Notes: a model not told the origin generated them from the sequence alone. A DNA stretch of 64,000 bases from Loigolactobacillus bifermentans DSM 20003 (GCF_001434575.1 NZ_AZDA01000021.1:1-64000); one strand, 5' to 3'. Numbered from the stretch's first letter, positions 34,678-43,624 are shown. Program-made: numbers and translations.

Positions 34678-35046
34678 GTGAAACTCATTGAAGTTCCAAT
34701 TAAAGTTAATGTTAGCTTACGCAAAATGATTCCGAACACGATTGCCTATCTGTATGGACATACTGCGATTCGCTATTTTAGAAAATATACCTTAGGCAAT
34801 ACCGATGTTTACTATGTGGATAATTTCAACCGGATCGACCTAATCCTGACCAACACCACGCGCCGCATTCGGGAAGATGAAGTGGCGTTTGTCACCGACA
34901 AATTACTGCCGCATACCCCTGACGAAGATCCGATTCGATTAAGCAAAGAGCGAATCGAAAGCGCGCGGCACCATAAGATCCGTAAAATGAAGGATATTAT
35001 CATCATTGAATCAAAACCAGTGCCAACCACGAATCTTGATGCATAA
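34678..35046 (+). CDS. DUF1827 family protein
   Basis: A 122-aa protein starting at GTG with AAAGAGGG upstream. The segment YTLGNTDVYYVDNFNRIDLILTNTTRRIREDEVAFV matches DUF1827, a family restricted to lactic acid bacteria and relatives, with no known function. The C-terminal third is basic, then ends in an unstructured tail. It is divergent from map and convergent with the purine permease gene, with a shared terminator. Confidence 0.75.
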   Translation: MKLIEVPIKVNVSLRKMIPNTIAYLYGHTAIRYFRKYTLGNTDVYYVDNFNRIDLILTNTTRRIREDEVAFVTDKLLPHTPDEDPIRLSKERIESARHHKIRKMKDIIIIESKPVPTTNLDA

Positions 35047-35090
35047 AAAAATGCAGGTCCCATCTTGTTGATGGTGAACCTGCATTTTTT
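35045..35090. terminator. Bidirectional terminator
   Basis: AAAAAAATGCAGGT and ACCTGCATTTTTT arms with a further inner stem (CCATC/GATGG) serve the DUF1827 gene and the converging permease gene. Confidence 0.85.
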
Positions 35091-35098
35091 AAATGGCA

Positions 35099-36409
35099 CT
35101 ATTGGGCGTTCATGATCCACAAGAAGCCTAAGAAAACGAAGAATAAGACGTACATTAAAGGATGAACCTCTTTGCCACGTTTTGCGGCAACCATGGTGAT
35201 GGGGTACATGACAAAGCCCAGTGCGATCCCGTCTGAGATACTGTAAGTTAACGGCATTCCTAAAACGATCAAGAAAGCGGGAATGGCAATTTCTAATTTA
35301 TCCCAGTCAATATTGCGTAAGGATTGGGCCATTAACACACCGACAATGATCAAAGCTGGCGCGGTCACTTGACTGGTGACAATGGCCAACAGTGGGGAGA
35401 AAATCAGGCTGACAATAAAGAGGACACCAGTGACGATCACGGTAAAGCCGGAACGACCGCCAACTGCGATCCCGGCAGAGGATTCAACGTAGGCACCAGT
35501 TGGCGATGTCCCTAATAAGGACCCGACTAACATCGATGTAGAATCAGCGAACAAAGCTTGCCCAACACGTGGCATTTTATTGTCTTTCATAAAGCCTGCT
35601 TGTTCAGCCAAGCCCACTAAAGTGCCTGCAGTATCAAAGAAAGTGACCAATAAGAAGGTCAACACCACCACGACCAGCTGCAATGAGTTAATGTGCCCGA
35701 TATTCTTCAAAGCCACTAAGAAAGTCGGTTGCAAGCTAGGGGCTGTTGAAATAATCGTGTGTGGTAATGGAATCAAACCAGTGACCAGGCCTAAAAGGGT
35801 TGAGCAAACCATGCCGATAAAAATGGCGCCTGGGACACGACGGGTCATTAAAATGGCGGTGATCACTAAGCCGAAAATCGTCAACCAAGTGGTTCCGACA
35901 CTTAAGGAACCTAAGCCGACCACCGTTGATTTGTTAGCAACAATCAAACCACCATCATTTAAACCGAGAAAGGCAATGAACAACCCGATCCCAGCGGCAA
36001 TGGCCATTTTTAAATCGCGCGGGATCGCATTGATAATGGCTTCCCGTAACTTTAAGGCGGTGATGATCATGAATAAAACGGCGGCTACGAAGACGCCGGC
36101 CAAGGCGGTTTGCCAAGGAATCTTCATGCCGATACAAACGGAGTAAGCAAAGAAGGCGTTGACCCCAAGGCTGGGGGCAATGGCAATGGGATATTTGGCG
36201 ACCAGGCCCATGAGCAAGCACCCTAAGGCACTGGCCAAAGCGGTGGCCGTGAAAACGGCGCCTTTATCCATGCCAGTCGCGCCTAAAACGCTGGGATTGA
36301 CAAACAAAATATAGGCCATTGAGATAAAAGTGGTAAAACCAGCCAAGGTTTCACGACGATAATTGGTCTTTAAGGCTTTGAAATTAAAAAAGCTGGCAAT
36401 TTGCTGCAT
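35099..36409 (-). CDS. NCS2-family purine permease, AzgA/PbuG-like
   Basis: A 436-aa membrane transporter with about 12-14 segments. ETLAGFTTFISMAYILFVNP near the N-terminus, SLGVNAFFAYSV, and TFFDTAGTLVGLAEQAG with TSPTGAYVESSAGI in the C-terminal half are typical of the AzgA branch, which takes up adenine, guanine or hypoxanthine by proton symport. A PurBox lies about 130 bases upstream of the start, consistent with control by PurR. AAGGAG precedes the ATG. It is a single gene and converges on the DUF1827 gene. Confidence 0.92.
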   Translation of the reverse strand: MQQIASFFNFKALKTNYRRETLAGFTTFISMAYILFVNPSVLGATGMDKGAVFTATALASALGCLLMGLVAKYPIAIAPSLGVNAFFAYSVCIGMKIPWQTALAGVFVAAVLFMIITALKLREAIINAIPRDLKMAIAAGIGLFIAFLGLNDGGLIVANKSTVVGLGSLSVGTTWLTIFGLVITAILMTRRVPGAIFIGMVCSTLLGLVTGLIPLPHTIISTAPSLQPTFLVALKNIGHINSLQLVVVVLTFLLVTFFDTAGTLVGLAEQAGFMKDNKMPRVGQALFADSTSMLVGSLLGTSPTGAYVESSAGIAVGGRSGFTVIVTGVLFIVSLIFSPLLAIVTSQVTAPALIIVGVLMAQSLRNIDWDKLEIAIPAFLIVLGMPLTYSISDGIALGFVMYPITMVAAKRGKEVHPLMYVLFFVFLGFLWIMNAQ

Positions 36410-36536
36410 GAGAATACTCCTTTTATAAATGATTAAACGAAGAATCGATTGCTAGAAACTTAAATTTGTTCGTGTTTTAATTGAACCACAATAATAAGAT
36501 ACTATATTACGATTAAAATGCAAGTGAAAATTGAAC

Positions 36537-36549
36537 ATTGTTCGGATTT
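36537..36549 (-). promoter_or_regulatory. PurBox upstream of the purine permease
   Basis: On the minus strand AAATCCGAACAAT is a perfect fit to AWWWCCGAACWWT, the PurR-binding box of lactococci and relatives. A second, weaker CGAAC element (ACACGAACAAA) is at about 36465-36475 on the same strand. Confidence 0.65.
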
Positions 36550-36631
36550 AGCACGTTATTTTGTTGATTTTGCTGGCAAATCGTGGCAGACCCCACTATA
36601 CTAAAACTAATAATGAAAAAGGGATGATTCG

Positions 36632-37273
36632 ATGCTTGATTATCGGAAACAGCAAGAATGGTCGAATGGTTTTGGTCACCAACAATCACCAATTGGGTTT
36701 TTATCGGCCACAGCACAACCAGAACAATTGACCACGTCACTTTTTGAATGGTCGTCACCTTTAGCGGTAACCACTGTGATCGACCGCGAAACGAATTTCG
36801 AAGCCACCGGCACAGGCAACGCACGGTTATTGCAACAACCTGTCACCTTTCAGCAGTTGCATTTCCATGCACCAGCAGAACATCAAATTGATGGCCACCA
36901 AGCGGCAATGGAATGGCATTTTGTCTTTCAAGATGCATTAGGTCAATTATCAGTGGTGGCGTGTTTTGCAGAATTAGGGGCGGCGAATCCACTGTTTGAA
37001 CAATTATTGACCCATTTTCAATCCCGGCAAACCGCCACGTTGCCACAAGCGCTGCCGGTGAATAGTTGGCTGCCTCAGGCAGGCGGCGTGGTGCGCTATT
37101 TAGGCTCGCTGACCACACCACCGTTAACCGAAGGGGTGCATTGGTACTTGGCAGCCACACCGCTCACCGTATCAGTTGAACAACTGCAACAATACCGTGA
37201 ATTTTTCCCACAGGATAACAACCGGCAGTTACAAGACTTAAACCAACGGCGGTTATTTAAAAGTGTCCTATAA
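36632..37273 (+). CDS. Alpha-type carbonic anhydrase without signal peptide
   Basis: A 213-aa enzyme that interconverts CO2 and bicarbonate. QSPI near residue 18, LHFHAPAEH with zinc ligands His77 and His79, MEWHFV with His96, and YLGSLTTPPLTEGVHW are hallmarks of the alpha class. The N-terminus MLDYRKQQEW has no signal sequence, whereas bacterial alpha enzymes are usually exported; a cytoplasmic role in supplying bicarbonate for carboxylations is inferred. AAAGGG precedes the ATG. It stands alone, divergent from the purine permease. Confidence 0.92.
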   Translation: MLDYRKQQEWSNGFGHQQSPIGFLSATAQPEQLTTSLFEWSSPLAVTTVIDRETNFEATGTGNARLLQQPVTFQQLHFHAPAEHQIDGHQAAMEWHFVFQDALGQLSVVACFAELGAANPLFEQLLTHFQSRQTATLPQALPVNSWLPQAGGVVRYLGSLTTPPLTEGVHWYLAATPLTVSVEQLQQYREFFPQDNNRQLQDLNQRRLFKSVL

Positions 37274-37279
37274 ACAAAG

Positions 37280-37308
37280 TTGAGAAGTCCTGCGCTAACG
37301 CCTATAAT
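37280..37308 (+). promoter_or_regulatory. Sigma-A promoter of the 37346 gene
   Basis: TTGAGA (37280-37285), exactly 17 bases, then TATAAT (37303-37308). It places transcription start about 30 bases before the ATG. Confidence 0.75.
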
Positions 37309-37345
37309 ACATTTAAAGCAGTTCAATGAAGGGATGGGAAAACGG

Positions 37346-37675
37346 ATGTTAACTGTGTTTGATGCCTTAAAAATGATTCAGGTCAACCATCAGCCACTGG
37401 ATACGCATCAAGTTGTGATGACTGATCCAGAAGGCAAGCCGAATAGTATCTTAACGGATCTTTTAACGGATGTGGTGACCAAAACACGGATGTTTGTTGA
37501 AATGGACCTTATTTATACCAGTGATGAACTCATTGAAAATCTCCAGGCCGTGACCCCATTACCAGTAGATGTCTTATCGGAGTACACGAAGATCTTAGAT
37601 CAGCCCATTGTGACCATTAATGTCGCGCCACAAAAGCAATTGGTCGAGTTGGTTTATGATGAATATAGCCACTAA
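37346..37675 (+). CDS. Hypothetical protein, 109 aa
   Basis: Unrecognised acidic protein starting MLTVFDALKMIQVNH, with alternating helices and a C-terminal strand region (PIVTINVAPQKQLVELVYDEY). ATG 37346 has AGGGATGGG about eight bases upstream; upstream in-frame starts lie in the promoter or on the ribosome site. A strong promoter precedes it. The ADP-ribosylglycohydrolase gene follows 57 bases later and could be cotranscribed. Confidence 0.6.
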   Translation: MLTVFDALKMIQVNHQPLDTHQVVMTDPEGKPNSILTDLLTDVVTKTRMFVEMDLIYTSDELIENLQAVTPLPVDVLSEYTKILDQPIVTINVAPQKQLVELVYDEYSH

Positions 37676-37732
37676 AACGGCAAGGAAAGACTGGAGTGAT
37701 TGCTCCGGCCTTTTTGATTGGGGGCATGAAGC

Positions 37733-38677
37733 ATGAATCAGGCAGCTTATCAACATATTTTATGGGCCGGTGTGATCGGAGATGCACTAGGCGTGCCGGT
37801 TGAAATGCGAAGACGTGATACGTTTCAAGTGACAGGTATGCAACCAGCAGGGACCTGGCGGCAACCAGCTGGCAGTTGGTCCGATGACACGTCGTTGACG
37901 TTATGTTTGGTGGCGAGTTTAACCCAGCAAACAGGGGTTGATGGGCTCATGACCAATGCAGTGGCGTACTTGACCACCGGCCAATGGACGCCAAATGGGG
38001 TTGTTTTTGGCGTAGGCCGTACGTGTCGTACCGCCATTGAACGTTACCAACAACAAGTACCGGCCTTACAATGTGGGCCGACGGCGGAAACCGCTAATGG
38101 CAATGGCGCCTTAATGCGGGTGGCGCCACTGGCACTGGCTTTATTATCAGAACCGGATTTAAACCGGCGTTTGGCGATTTATCAGGCTTATACCGTGTTG
38201 ACCCACGGGCATTTACGGGCGGTTTTTGGCAGCAGTTTGTATTTGGAGATTTTACGGCACCTGTTACAAGGCCAGTCACTGCCAACTGCCATGACCCAAA
38301 CATGGCAAGCGCTGCAACAGCAACCACAGTTTGCACCAGAGATCGCCACTTATCGGCCGTTATTTGAGGCTGATTTGGCCCAGGCACCACGTGAAAAAGT
38401 ACCCAGTAGTGCTTATGTGGTAGCCACCTTGGCTGCGGCGCTGTGGGTGAATTTACGGCCCGGTGATTTTGAGACCACTGTTTTACGGGCCGTTAATCTT
38501 GGCAGTGACACCGATACGGTGGCCAGCGTGGCGGCAACCATCAAGGCCTGTCGGCAACCTGAGCAACCGTTACCAACCGCCTGGCAAGCGGCTTTACAAA
38601 ATCAAACCTTATTACAAACCACTTTTGCAGGTTTGATCCAGAAATTAGAAGCAGGTGAATGGCATGTTAGAATATGA
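37733..38677 (+). CDS. ADP-ribosylglycohydrolase family protein
   Basis: A 314-aa all-helical hydrolase of the DraG/ARH family that removes ADP-ribose from proteins or other substrates using two Mg or Mn ions. GDALGVP near residue 17, WSDDTSLTL near 49, NGNGALMRVAPLAL near 122 and NLGSDTDTVASV near 260 supply the metal-binding aspartates and threonines. No partner transferase (DraT or DarT) is adjacent, and the target is unknown. Its end overlaps the queH start by 14 bases, suggesting coupled expression. Confidence 0.9.
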   Translation: MNQAAYQHILWAGVIGDALGVPVEMRRRDTFQVTGMQPAGTWRQPAGSWSDDTSLTLCLVASLTQQTGVDGLMTNAVAYLTTGQWTPNGVVFGVGRTCRTAIERYQQQVPALQCGPTAETANGNGALMRVAPLALALLSEPDLNRRLAIYQAYTVLTHGHLRAVFGSSLYLEILRHLLQGQSLPTAMTQTWQALQQQPQFAPEIATYRPLFEADLAQAPREKVPSSAYVVATLAAALWVNLRPGDFETTVLRAVNLGSDTDTVASVAATIKACRQPEQPLPTAWQAALQNQTLLQTTFAGLIQKLEAGEWHVRI

Positions 38678-39425
38678 TGAAGTGGCGCAACAATTTGAAA
38701 AAAATCAGAAGATCAATTTTGATGTGATCTTGCAAAAATTGGTTAAAAAATGGCAAGCTGACAGTAAACGGCCGCAGATTTTATTGCATAGTTGTTGTGC
38801 CCCTTGTAGTACTTATACGTTAGAATATTTAACGCAGTTTGCGGACGTTACCGTGTATTACGCCAATTCCAATATTCATCCGCAAGCTGAATATGAACGA
38901 CGGAAATATTACCAACAAAAATTTATTACGGACTTCAATGAACAAGCGCAGCAAAATGTGCACTTTATCAGTGCGCCTTATCAGCCGAGCCAGTGGATTG
39001 CTACCATGAAAGACTTAGAAAAGGAGCCTGAAGGCGGTGCGCGTTGTCGTGTTTGTTACGATTATCGTTTAGAGCAAGTGGCGGAAAAGGCTCAGGAACT
39101 CGGTTTTGATTATTTTGGCAGTGCCTTGACCATTAGCCCGCATAAGAATTCGCAGGTGATCAACGAACTGGGCTTTGAAGTGCAGCATCTTTACGATGTG
39201 GCTTACTTGCCCAGTGATTTTAAAAAACGTGGCGGTTATCGCCGGTCAGTTGATATGTGCAATGAATACGATATTTACCGTCAGTGTTATTGCGGGTGCC
39301 TATTTGCTGCCCGGCAACAAGACTTAGATCTGAAGCAGATCAATCGTGAGGCCAAGGCCTTTATGCAGGACCATGCCCATGAAAACTTTGATAAGATCGC
39401 GTTTCATTTCACCACGGTGTCGTAA
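38664..39425 (+). CDS. queH: Epoxyqueuosine reductase QueH
   Basis: A 253-aa enzyme that performs the last step of queuosine synthesis in tRNA, reducing epoxyqueuosine; it replaces the cobalamin enzyme QueG. HSCCAPCS (Cys44, Cys45, Cys48), CRVCYDYRLE in the middle and QCYCGC near the C-terminus are the cysteine motifs that bind the Fe-S and Fe centres. ATG 38664 has AGCAGGTG upstream; a GTG three codons earlier overlaps that site. It overlaps the ADP-ribosylglycohydrolase gene. Confidence 0.95.
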   Translation: MLEYDEVAQQFEKNQKINFDVILQKLVKKWQADSKRPQILLHSCCAPCSTYTLEYLTQFADVTVYYANSNIHPQAEYERRKYYQQKFITDFNEQAQQNVHFISAPYQPSQWIATMKDLEKEPEGGARCRVCYDYRLEQVAEKAQELGFDYFGSALTISPHKNSQVINELGFEVQHLYDVAYLPSDFKKRGGYRRSVDMCNEYDIYRQCYCGCLFAARQQDLDLKQINREAKAFMQDHAHENFDKIAFHFTTVS

Positions 39426-39443
39426 AATTTTTAAACGGACGCT

Positions 39444-39474
39444 AAAAAAGACCTCAATGATGAGGCCTTTTTTT
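39444..39474. terminator. Bidirectional terminator after queH
   Basis: AAAAAAGACCTCA and TGAGGCCTTTTTT pair with one mismatch over an ATGA loop. It lies between queH and the converging permease gene. Confidence 0.8.
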
Positions 39475-40819
39475 AAGCTTTCACTTTACTGACCACTTGA
39501 TAAATGACAAATAAAATTACAAACCAGATAATGGAAACCACCAGTGAAATACGGGTGCTTGGCACAAAGAATAAGAAAATCAGCACGGCAATAAAGAAAA
39601 TCAAGCTGAGATAGTCCGTTACGGGATAGCCAGGCATGGTAAAGTTTGGCTGCCCCTTGGGGTGCTTCTGCCGGTATTTAATGTGGCACCAGAGTAAAAT
39701 GATCCAAACAAAAACGAAGTTGATCGTTGAGACGCCGGAGATCAGGGTGAAAATACTGGCTGGCATAAAGTAGTTTAAAATCACGATGATAAATAAAATC
39801 ATTGATGAGAAATGTAACGCCAGGCTCGGCACGTTATTCCGACCTAAGCGTTTAAACTGGATCGGCGCATTGCCACCGCGAGCCAATGCGTGCAAGGTGC
39901 GACTGGTACTGAAAATCGCACTGTTGGTGGCGGACATCGCAGCGGTTAATACCACGAAATTCAAAATGCCAGCGGCACCGGCAATGCCCACACCAGAGAA
40001 CACTTGGACGAAAGGACTAACATTGGTCGCAATTTTGTTCCAAGGGTACACACTCATAATGGCGATCATGGAGCCAATGTAAAACAAACCGATCCGAATC
40101 GGTAAGCTGTTAATGGCCTTAGGTAAATTTTGTTCCGGGTTCGTGGTTTCACCAGCAGTTAAACCGACCATTTCAATGCCGACAAAGGCGAAGACCACCA
40201 TTTGGAAGGACATGAAGAAGCCCACCACACCGGTTGGGAAAAAGCCGCCGTGACTGACTAAATGGGTAAAGCTAGCGTGTCCACCGGCAACAGGGAAGTG
40301 GATCAACGCTAATACCACGCCGACGATCACCAGTGCAATAATGGCCACGACTTTGATCATCGAGAACCAAGACTCCATTTCCCCGAAAAGGCCCACATTG
40401 ACTAAATTCGTGATCAGTAGCAGCACGATGATCACTAGCGGGGTGATCCACTGTGGAAAATCAGGGAACCAATACTTCACATAGATCCCAGTGGCGGTTA
40501 AGTCGGCCATGGCCAAACTGATCCAACAGAACCAGTAAGTCCAGCCAGTGATAAATTCCATGCGGTTGCCTAAATACTGTTTGACGAAATCAATAAACGA
40601 GTTTTTGTTGGTATCTGATAAGAGCAGTTCACCAATGGCGCGCATTAAGAAATAACAGAAAATACCGACGATCAAATACGATAAAATAATTGATGGCCCG
40701 GCGGCTCGAATTGCAGAACCTGAACCTAAAAATAGGCCAGTTCCGATGGCACCACCGATGGCGATCATTTGAATATGGCGACTCTTTAAAGAACGGGAAA
40801 GTTCCTGTGGGTCCTTCAT
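39473..40819 (-). CDS. APC-family amino-acid permease under T-box control
   Basis: A 448-aa carrier with about 12 membrane segments of the amino acid transporter family. RHIQMIAIGGAIGTGLFLGSG is the conserved TM1 motif and FSFQMVVFAFVGIEMVGLTAGE-like residues in TM6 are typical of CycA/LysP/AroP-type permeases. The leader carries a T-box, so the substrate is an amino acid whose uncharged tRNA is sensed; the codon could not be read safely. GGAG precedes the ATG. Confidence 0.92.
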   Translation of the reverse strand: MKDPQELSRSLKSRHIQMIAIGGAIGTGLFLGSGSAIRAAGPSIILSYLIVGIFCYFLMRAIGELLLSDTNKNSFIDFVKQYLGNRMEFITGWTYWFCWISLAMADLTATGIYVKYWFPDFPQWITPLVIIVLLLITNLVNVGLFGEMESWFSMIKVVAIIALVIVGVVLALIHFPVAGGHASFTHLVSHGGFFPTGVVGFFMSFQMVVFAFVGIEMVGLTAGETTNPEQNLPKAINSLPIRIGLFYIGSMIAIMSVYPWNKIATNVSPFVQVFSGVGIAGAAGILNFVVLTAAMSATNSAIFSTSRTLHALARGGNAPIQFKRLGRNNVPSLALHFSSMILFIIVILNYFMPASIFTLISGVSTINFVFVWIILLWCHIKYRQKHPKGQPNFTMPGYPVTDYLSLIFFIAVLIFLFFVPSTRISLVVSIIWFVILFVIYQVVSKVKA

Positions 40820-40893
40820 GTCAATTTCGACTCCTTTTCATTTAACGACGTAACCAAAACCAATTACAGCGCGTCTTCTGCGTCCAGAACACT

Positions 40894-41086
40894 AAAAAAC
40901 GCCCCCAGTACAAACTAATGTTGTACTAGGGGCGTTGGTTTTCAACGCTGTTCCACCCAAGATTCGAAAATGAGGCTAGCCTTCATTTTCCTCTAACGCC
41001 AATAACGCGGCGAACCGATTTAAAATCTGCCATAGCAACAGCGTTGACTTTCAGCCAAGATCAACGTCTCTGATCTGTTGTAATTG
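40894..41086 (-). promoter_or_regulatory. T-box riboswitch leader of the amino-acid permease
   Basis: A promoter on the minus strand (TTGACA 41121-41116, 17 bases, TACACT 41098-41093) starts a leader of about 265 bases. It contains the T-box sequence TTGGGTGGAACAGCG (40960-40946), a stable stem III just before it (AAAATGA...TCATTTT), and a strong terminator (40898-40913 with 40921-40936, then T6). Part of the terminator arm can pair with the T-box instead. The stem I region (CAACAG...CTGTTG, about 41080-41036) looks unusually short and the specifier codon was not identified with confidence. Confidence 0.85.
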
Positions 41087-41222
41087 ACATCCAGTGTATA
41101 AAAGTCTGTTTTACTTGTCAAGATGTAATTCACGAACAAATTTAATCAAAAGCCAGTTAATGATGACGGTTAGTTACGTTTTCCGGTACGATCAAGCGCC
41201 GTTTCAAGCGCGCTTAAAACGC

Positions 41223-41702
41223 TTAAAGCGGGGTTAAACTGACGTTTAACAATTTAACTTGATAAGCACCATTCGGGGCGGTGACTTGAACGATTGTTCC
41301 TGGAATTTGTTTTAATAAGGCCTGCCCTAGGGGGGACGCAAAGGATAGTTTTTGTTGGCCGATGTCGGCTTCCTGTTTGCCCACCAGTTGATACGTCACT
41401 TGTTCGTGATCATCTAAAAATTCGAGCAAGACATAATTGCCAATTTCGGCTTGATCACTGGCAGTTGGCGTCACGACTTCGGCGAATTGCAATTGTTTAT
41501 TCAAGAAGCGCAGCCGGCTTTCTAAATGACGGAGGTCACGTTTAGCAGCACTATAATCTGCATTTTCCGAAAGATCGCCTAAAGCGCGCGCCGCCTGTAA
41601 AATTTTAATGCGCCGCGGTCGTTCTGCTTTTAACGCCTCGATCTCCGCTACGATTGCTTGTTGACCGGCAGCCGTCATTTGATTGAAGTAAGGTTCCATC
41701 AT
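41223..41702 (-). CDS. GreA/GreB-family transcription elongation factor
   Basis: A 159-aa protein. The N-terminal coiled coil (residues 1-75) has the acidic tip GDLSENADYSAAK, which enters the polymerase secondary channel to stimulate RNA cleavage. The C-terminal FKBP-like domain ends with SFASPLGQALLKQIPGTIVQVTAPNG. It resembles GreA in length and motifs, but its divergence (for example RPRRIKILQAARALGDLSEN) suggests a GreA paralogue; the housekeeping greA may be elsewhere. Two ATG codons in tandem at 41702 and 41699 follow GAGGGTG. Confidence 0.88.
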   Translation of the reverse strand: MMEPYFNQMTAAGQQAIVAEIEALKAERPRRIKILQAARALGDLSENADYSAAKRDLRHLESRLRFLNKQLQFAEVVTPTASDQAEIGNYVLLEFLDDHEQVTYQLVGKQEADIGQQKLSFASPLGQALLKQIPGTIVQVTAPNGAYQVKLLNVSLTPL

Positions 41703-41960
41703 AACACCCTCTGTTAAAATTTGCTGGATTGAAATTTGGTTCTATTTTGCCAATCTGGCTTACAAAATGCAAGGCTATTAAAACGCTCTCATTAAAATCT
41801 TATTTGAAGTGTAGCGCAACTACTTTTTAGGGCCTTGGCATTAGTGCGCCATGCTGTATCAGCTGATCACAACCGTGGATGCTAGCGGTATCACTGGTTT
41901 TCTTGACTGGAACTCGGTAAAATAGACGTAATCTTAAAAATGATAACGGAGGCTGACAAC

Positions 41961-43391
41961 ATGACAACAGACCGCATTGAGCTTTCAGCTTGTACATCTA
42001 TGATGGTCGGAAAAACCGCTTCTTTAGACGGTGCGACTTATATTTCACGTAATGAAGATCGTTTATTGGCGATCCATCCCAAACGGTTTCTGGTCCAACC
42101 AGCTGTTTCAGGGCGCCAAGAAACTTACAAATCCCCTTATAACGGGTTAACCGTACCGCTGCCTGCCAACGGCTACCGCTACACATCAACCCCAAATGGC
42201 GATCAAAGTGCGGGCCCTAATGAAGAAGATGGTTTCAATGAAAAAAACGTGGGTGAAAGTGCCACTGAAAGTGTTTACGCTAATGAACGGGTGCTGGCGT
42301 ATGATCCGTTAGTTGAAAATGGGTTAGCCGAAGATTCGATGACCACCTTAGTCTTGCCATTTATTGATTCAGCACGAGACGGGGTTCGTTATTTAGGCGA
42401 ATTGGTGAAACAGTATGGTTCCGCTGAAGGAAATGGCGTTCAATTTAATGATCAAAACGAAGTGTGGTACATGGAAATTGTCACTGGGCATCAGTGGGTT
42501 GCAGTACGGATCCCAGATGATTGCTACGCCGTTGCGGCCAACCAAATTGCGATTCAGGAGATCGATTTTAACGACCCAGAGCACTTTATGTGGGCAGACG
42601 GGATTCAAGAATTCGTTGCGGCACATGATTTAAACCCTGATCCTGACGGCTGGAATTTCCGCCATATTTTTGGCACGGATACTGAAAAAGATCACCATTA
42701 CAATACGCCACGAGTTTGGTTTGCGCAACGCTATTTGAATCCGGAAATTGAACAGGATCCGGAGTCTGCCGAATTGCCTTTTATTCGCAAGGCCAACCGT
42801 AAAATTAGTGTGGAAGATATTCAATACATTTTAAAGTCTCATTATAATGAAACAAAATACGATCCATTAGGCCGTGGGACTGAACACGACAAAAAAATTT
42901 ACCGGGCAATTTCGTTATCCCGCACAGCCAATTCCCATATTTTACAAATGCGTCCCGCCACAAAAGGTGGCGGTGCCGCTGTTCAGTGGCTGGGCTTTGG
43001 TGTGCCAAGCTTCTGCCCCCACGTGCCATTTTTCACCAATGCCAATGATACGGACGTGAGTTACCGTGAATTGCCTGAAACCATGACGTTTGACAGTGCT
43101 TATTGGTTGTACGAAGCGTTGGCCGCCACAGTCGAAGCCCATTACGCAGACTTTATTCAAGATGATTTGGATTATCAAAAAGAATTAAGCGAATGGGCCC
43201 GGCGTAAAATTGCGGCTGTTGATCAAAAAGCCGCCACGTTAAGTGGGACTGCGTTAACAGATTATCTAACGACGCAAAATCATGAGATTGCCCAACACTA
43301 TTTAAAACGGACGCAGGCATTGGTTTTCCAATTACTAACGGCCAGTACAGAATTGTCCCAGTTAACCTTTAAAATGGATCCTAATTTATAA
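41961..43391 (+). CDS. pepD: C69-family dipeptidase (copy 1)
   Basis: A 476-aa N-terminal nucleophile hydrolase of peptidase family C69. ELSACTSMMVGKTAS places the catalytic cysteine at residue 11, which would be exposed by removal of a short propeptide. NEDGFNEKNVGESATES-type and WYMEIVTGHQWVA segments are conserved. It cleaves a broad range of dipeptides and helps amino-acid supply in proteolytic lactobacilli. ATG 41961 follows GGAGG at eight bases; an ATG seven codons earlier overlaps that site. A close paralogue lies at 46967-48388, on the other side of a P-type ATPase gene. Confidence 0.93.
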   Translation: MTTDRIELSACTSMMVGKTASLDGATYISRNEDRLLAIHPKRFLVQPAVSGRQETYKSPYNGLTVPLPANGYRYTSTPNGDQSAGPNEEDGFNEKNVGESATESVYANERVLAYDPLVENGLAEDSMTTLVLPFIDSARDGVRYLGELVKQYGSAEGNGVQFNDQNEVWYMEIVTGHQWVAVRIPDDCYAVAANQIAIQEIDFNDPEHFMWADGIQEFVAAHDLNPDPDGWNFRHIFGTDTEKDHHYNTPRVWFAQRYLNPEIEQDPESAELPFIRKANRKISVEDIQYILKSHYNETKYDPLGRGTEHDKKIYRAISLSRTANSHILQMRPATKGGGAAVQWLGFGVPSFCPHVPFFTNANDTDVSYRELPETMTFDSAYWLYEALAATVEAHYADFIQDDLDYQKELSEWARRKIAAVDQKAATLSGTALTDYLTTQNHEIAQHYLKRTQALVFQLLTASTELSQLTFKMDPNL

Positions 43392-43461
43392 GTTCGTTTG
43401 CGAGGCCGGGCCATAATTACTTATTTTGGTTTGCGCACCGCACCCGGCCGATTTTGAATTA

Positions 43462-43559
43462 CCTCCTAAAATCTCTAGAGTTAGATTTTGCTAACGCAAA
43501 ATTTTATTTCGGAGGATGGCCATTCTGGCGGACGAAAACCATCACGCCAGAAACATGGC
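43462..43559 (-). repeat. Orphan copy of the repeated anti-SD leader element
   Basis: On the minus strand this copy has, in order: ATG of a four-codon frame at 43556, an arm pair GCCAT/ATGGC with an inner stem TCTGGCG/CGCCAGA, CCTCC (43515-43511), the hairpin ATTTTGC/GCAAAAT (43485-43502) and GGAGG (43466-43462). The order and many bases equal those of the copy next to brnQ (63727-63831). No gene follows on the minus strand, where the antisense of pepD begins. Confidence 0.65.
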
Positions 43560-43624
43560 ATCTGAAAAAGGAATAAAATCGGCCTCTAACGTGCGCCATA
43601 ATGCAGCCTGCGACCTTTAGCTAC

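Noticed and set aside
35580-36146. Long open frame of 188 codons opposite the purine permease
   Set aside because: Antisense shadow of a well-conserved membrane protein; Lys/Pro/Thr-rich composition and no ribosome site.
41294-41545. Plus-strand open frame opposite the GreA-like gene
   Set aside because: Antisense shadow without start signals; the minus-strand protein has clear GreA motifs.
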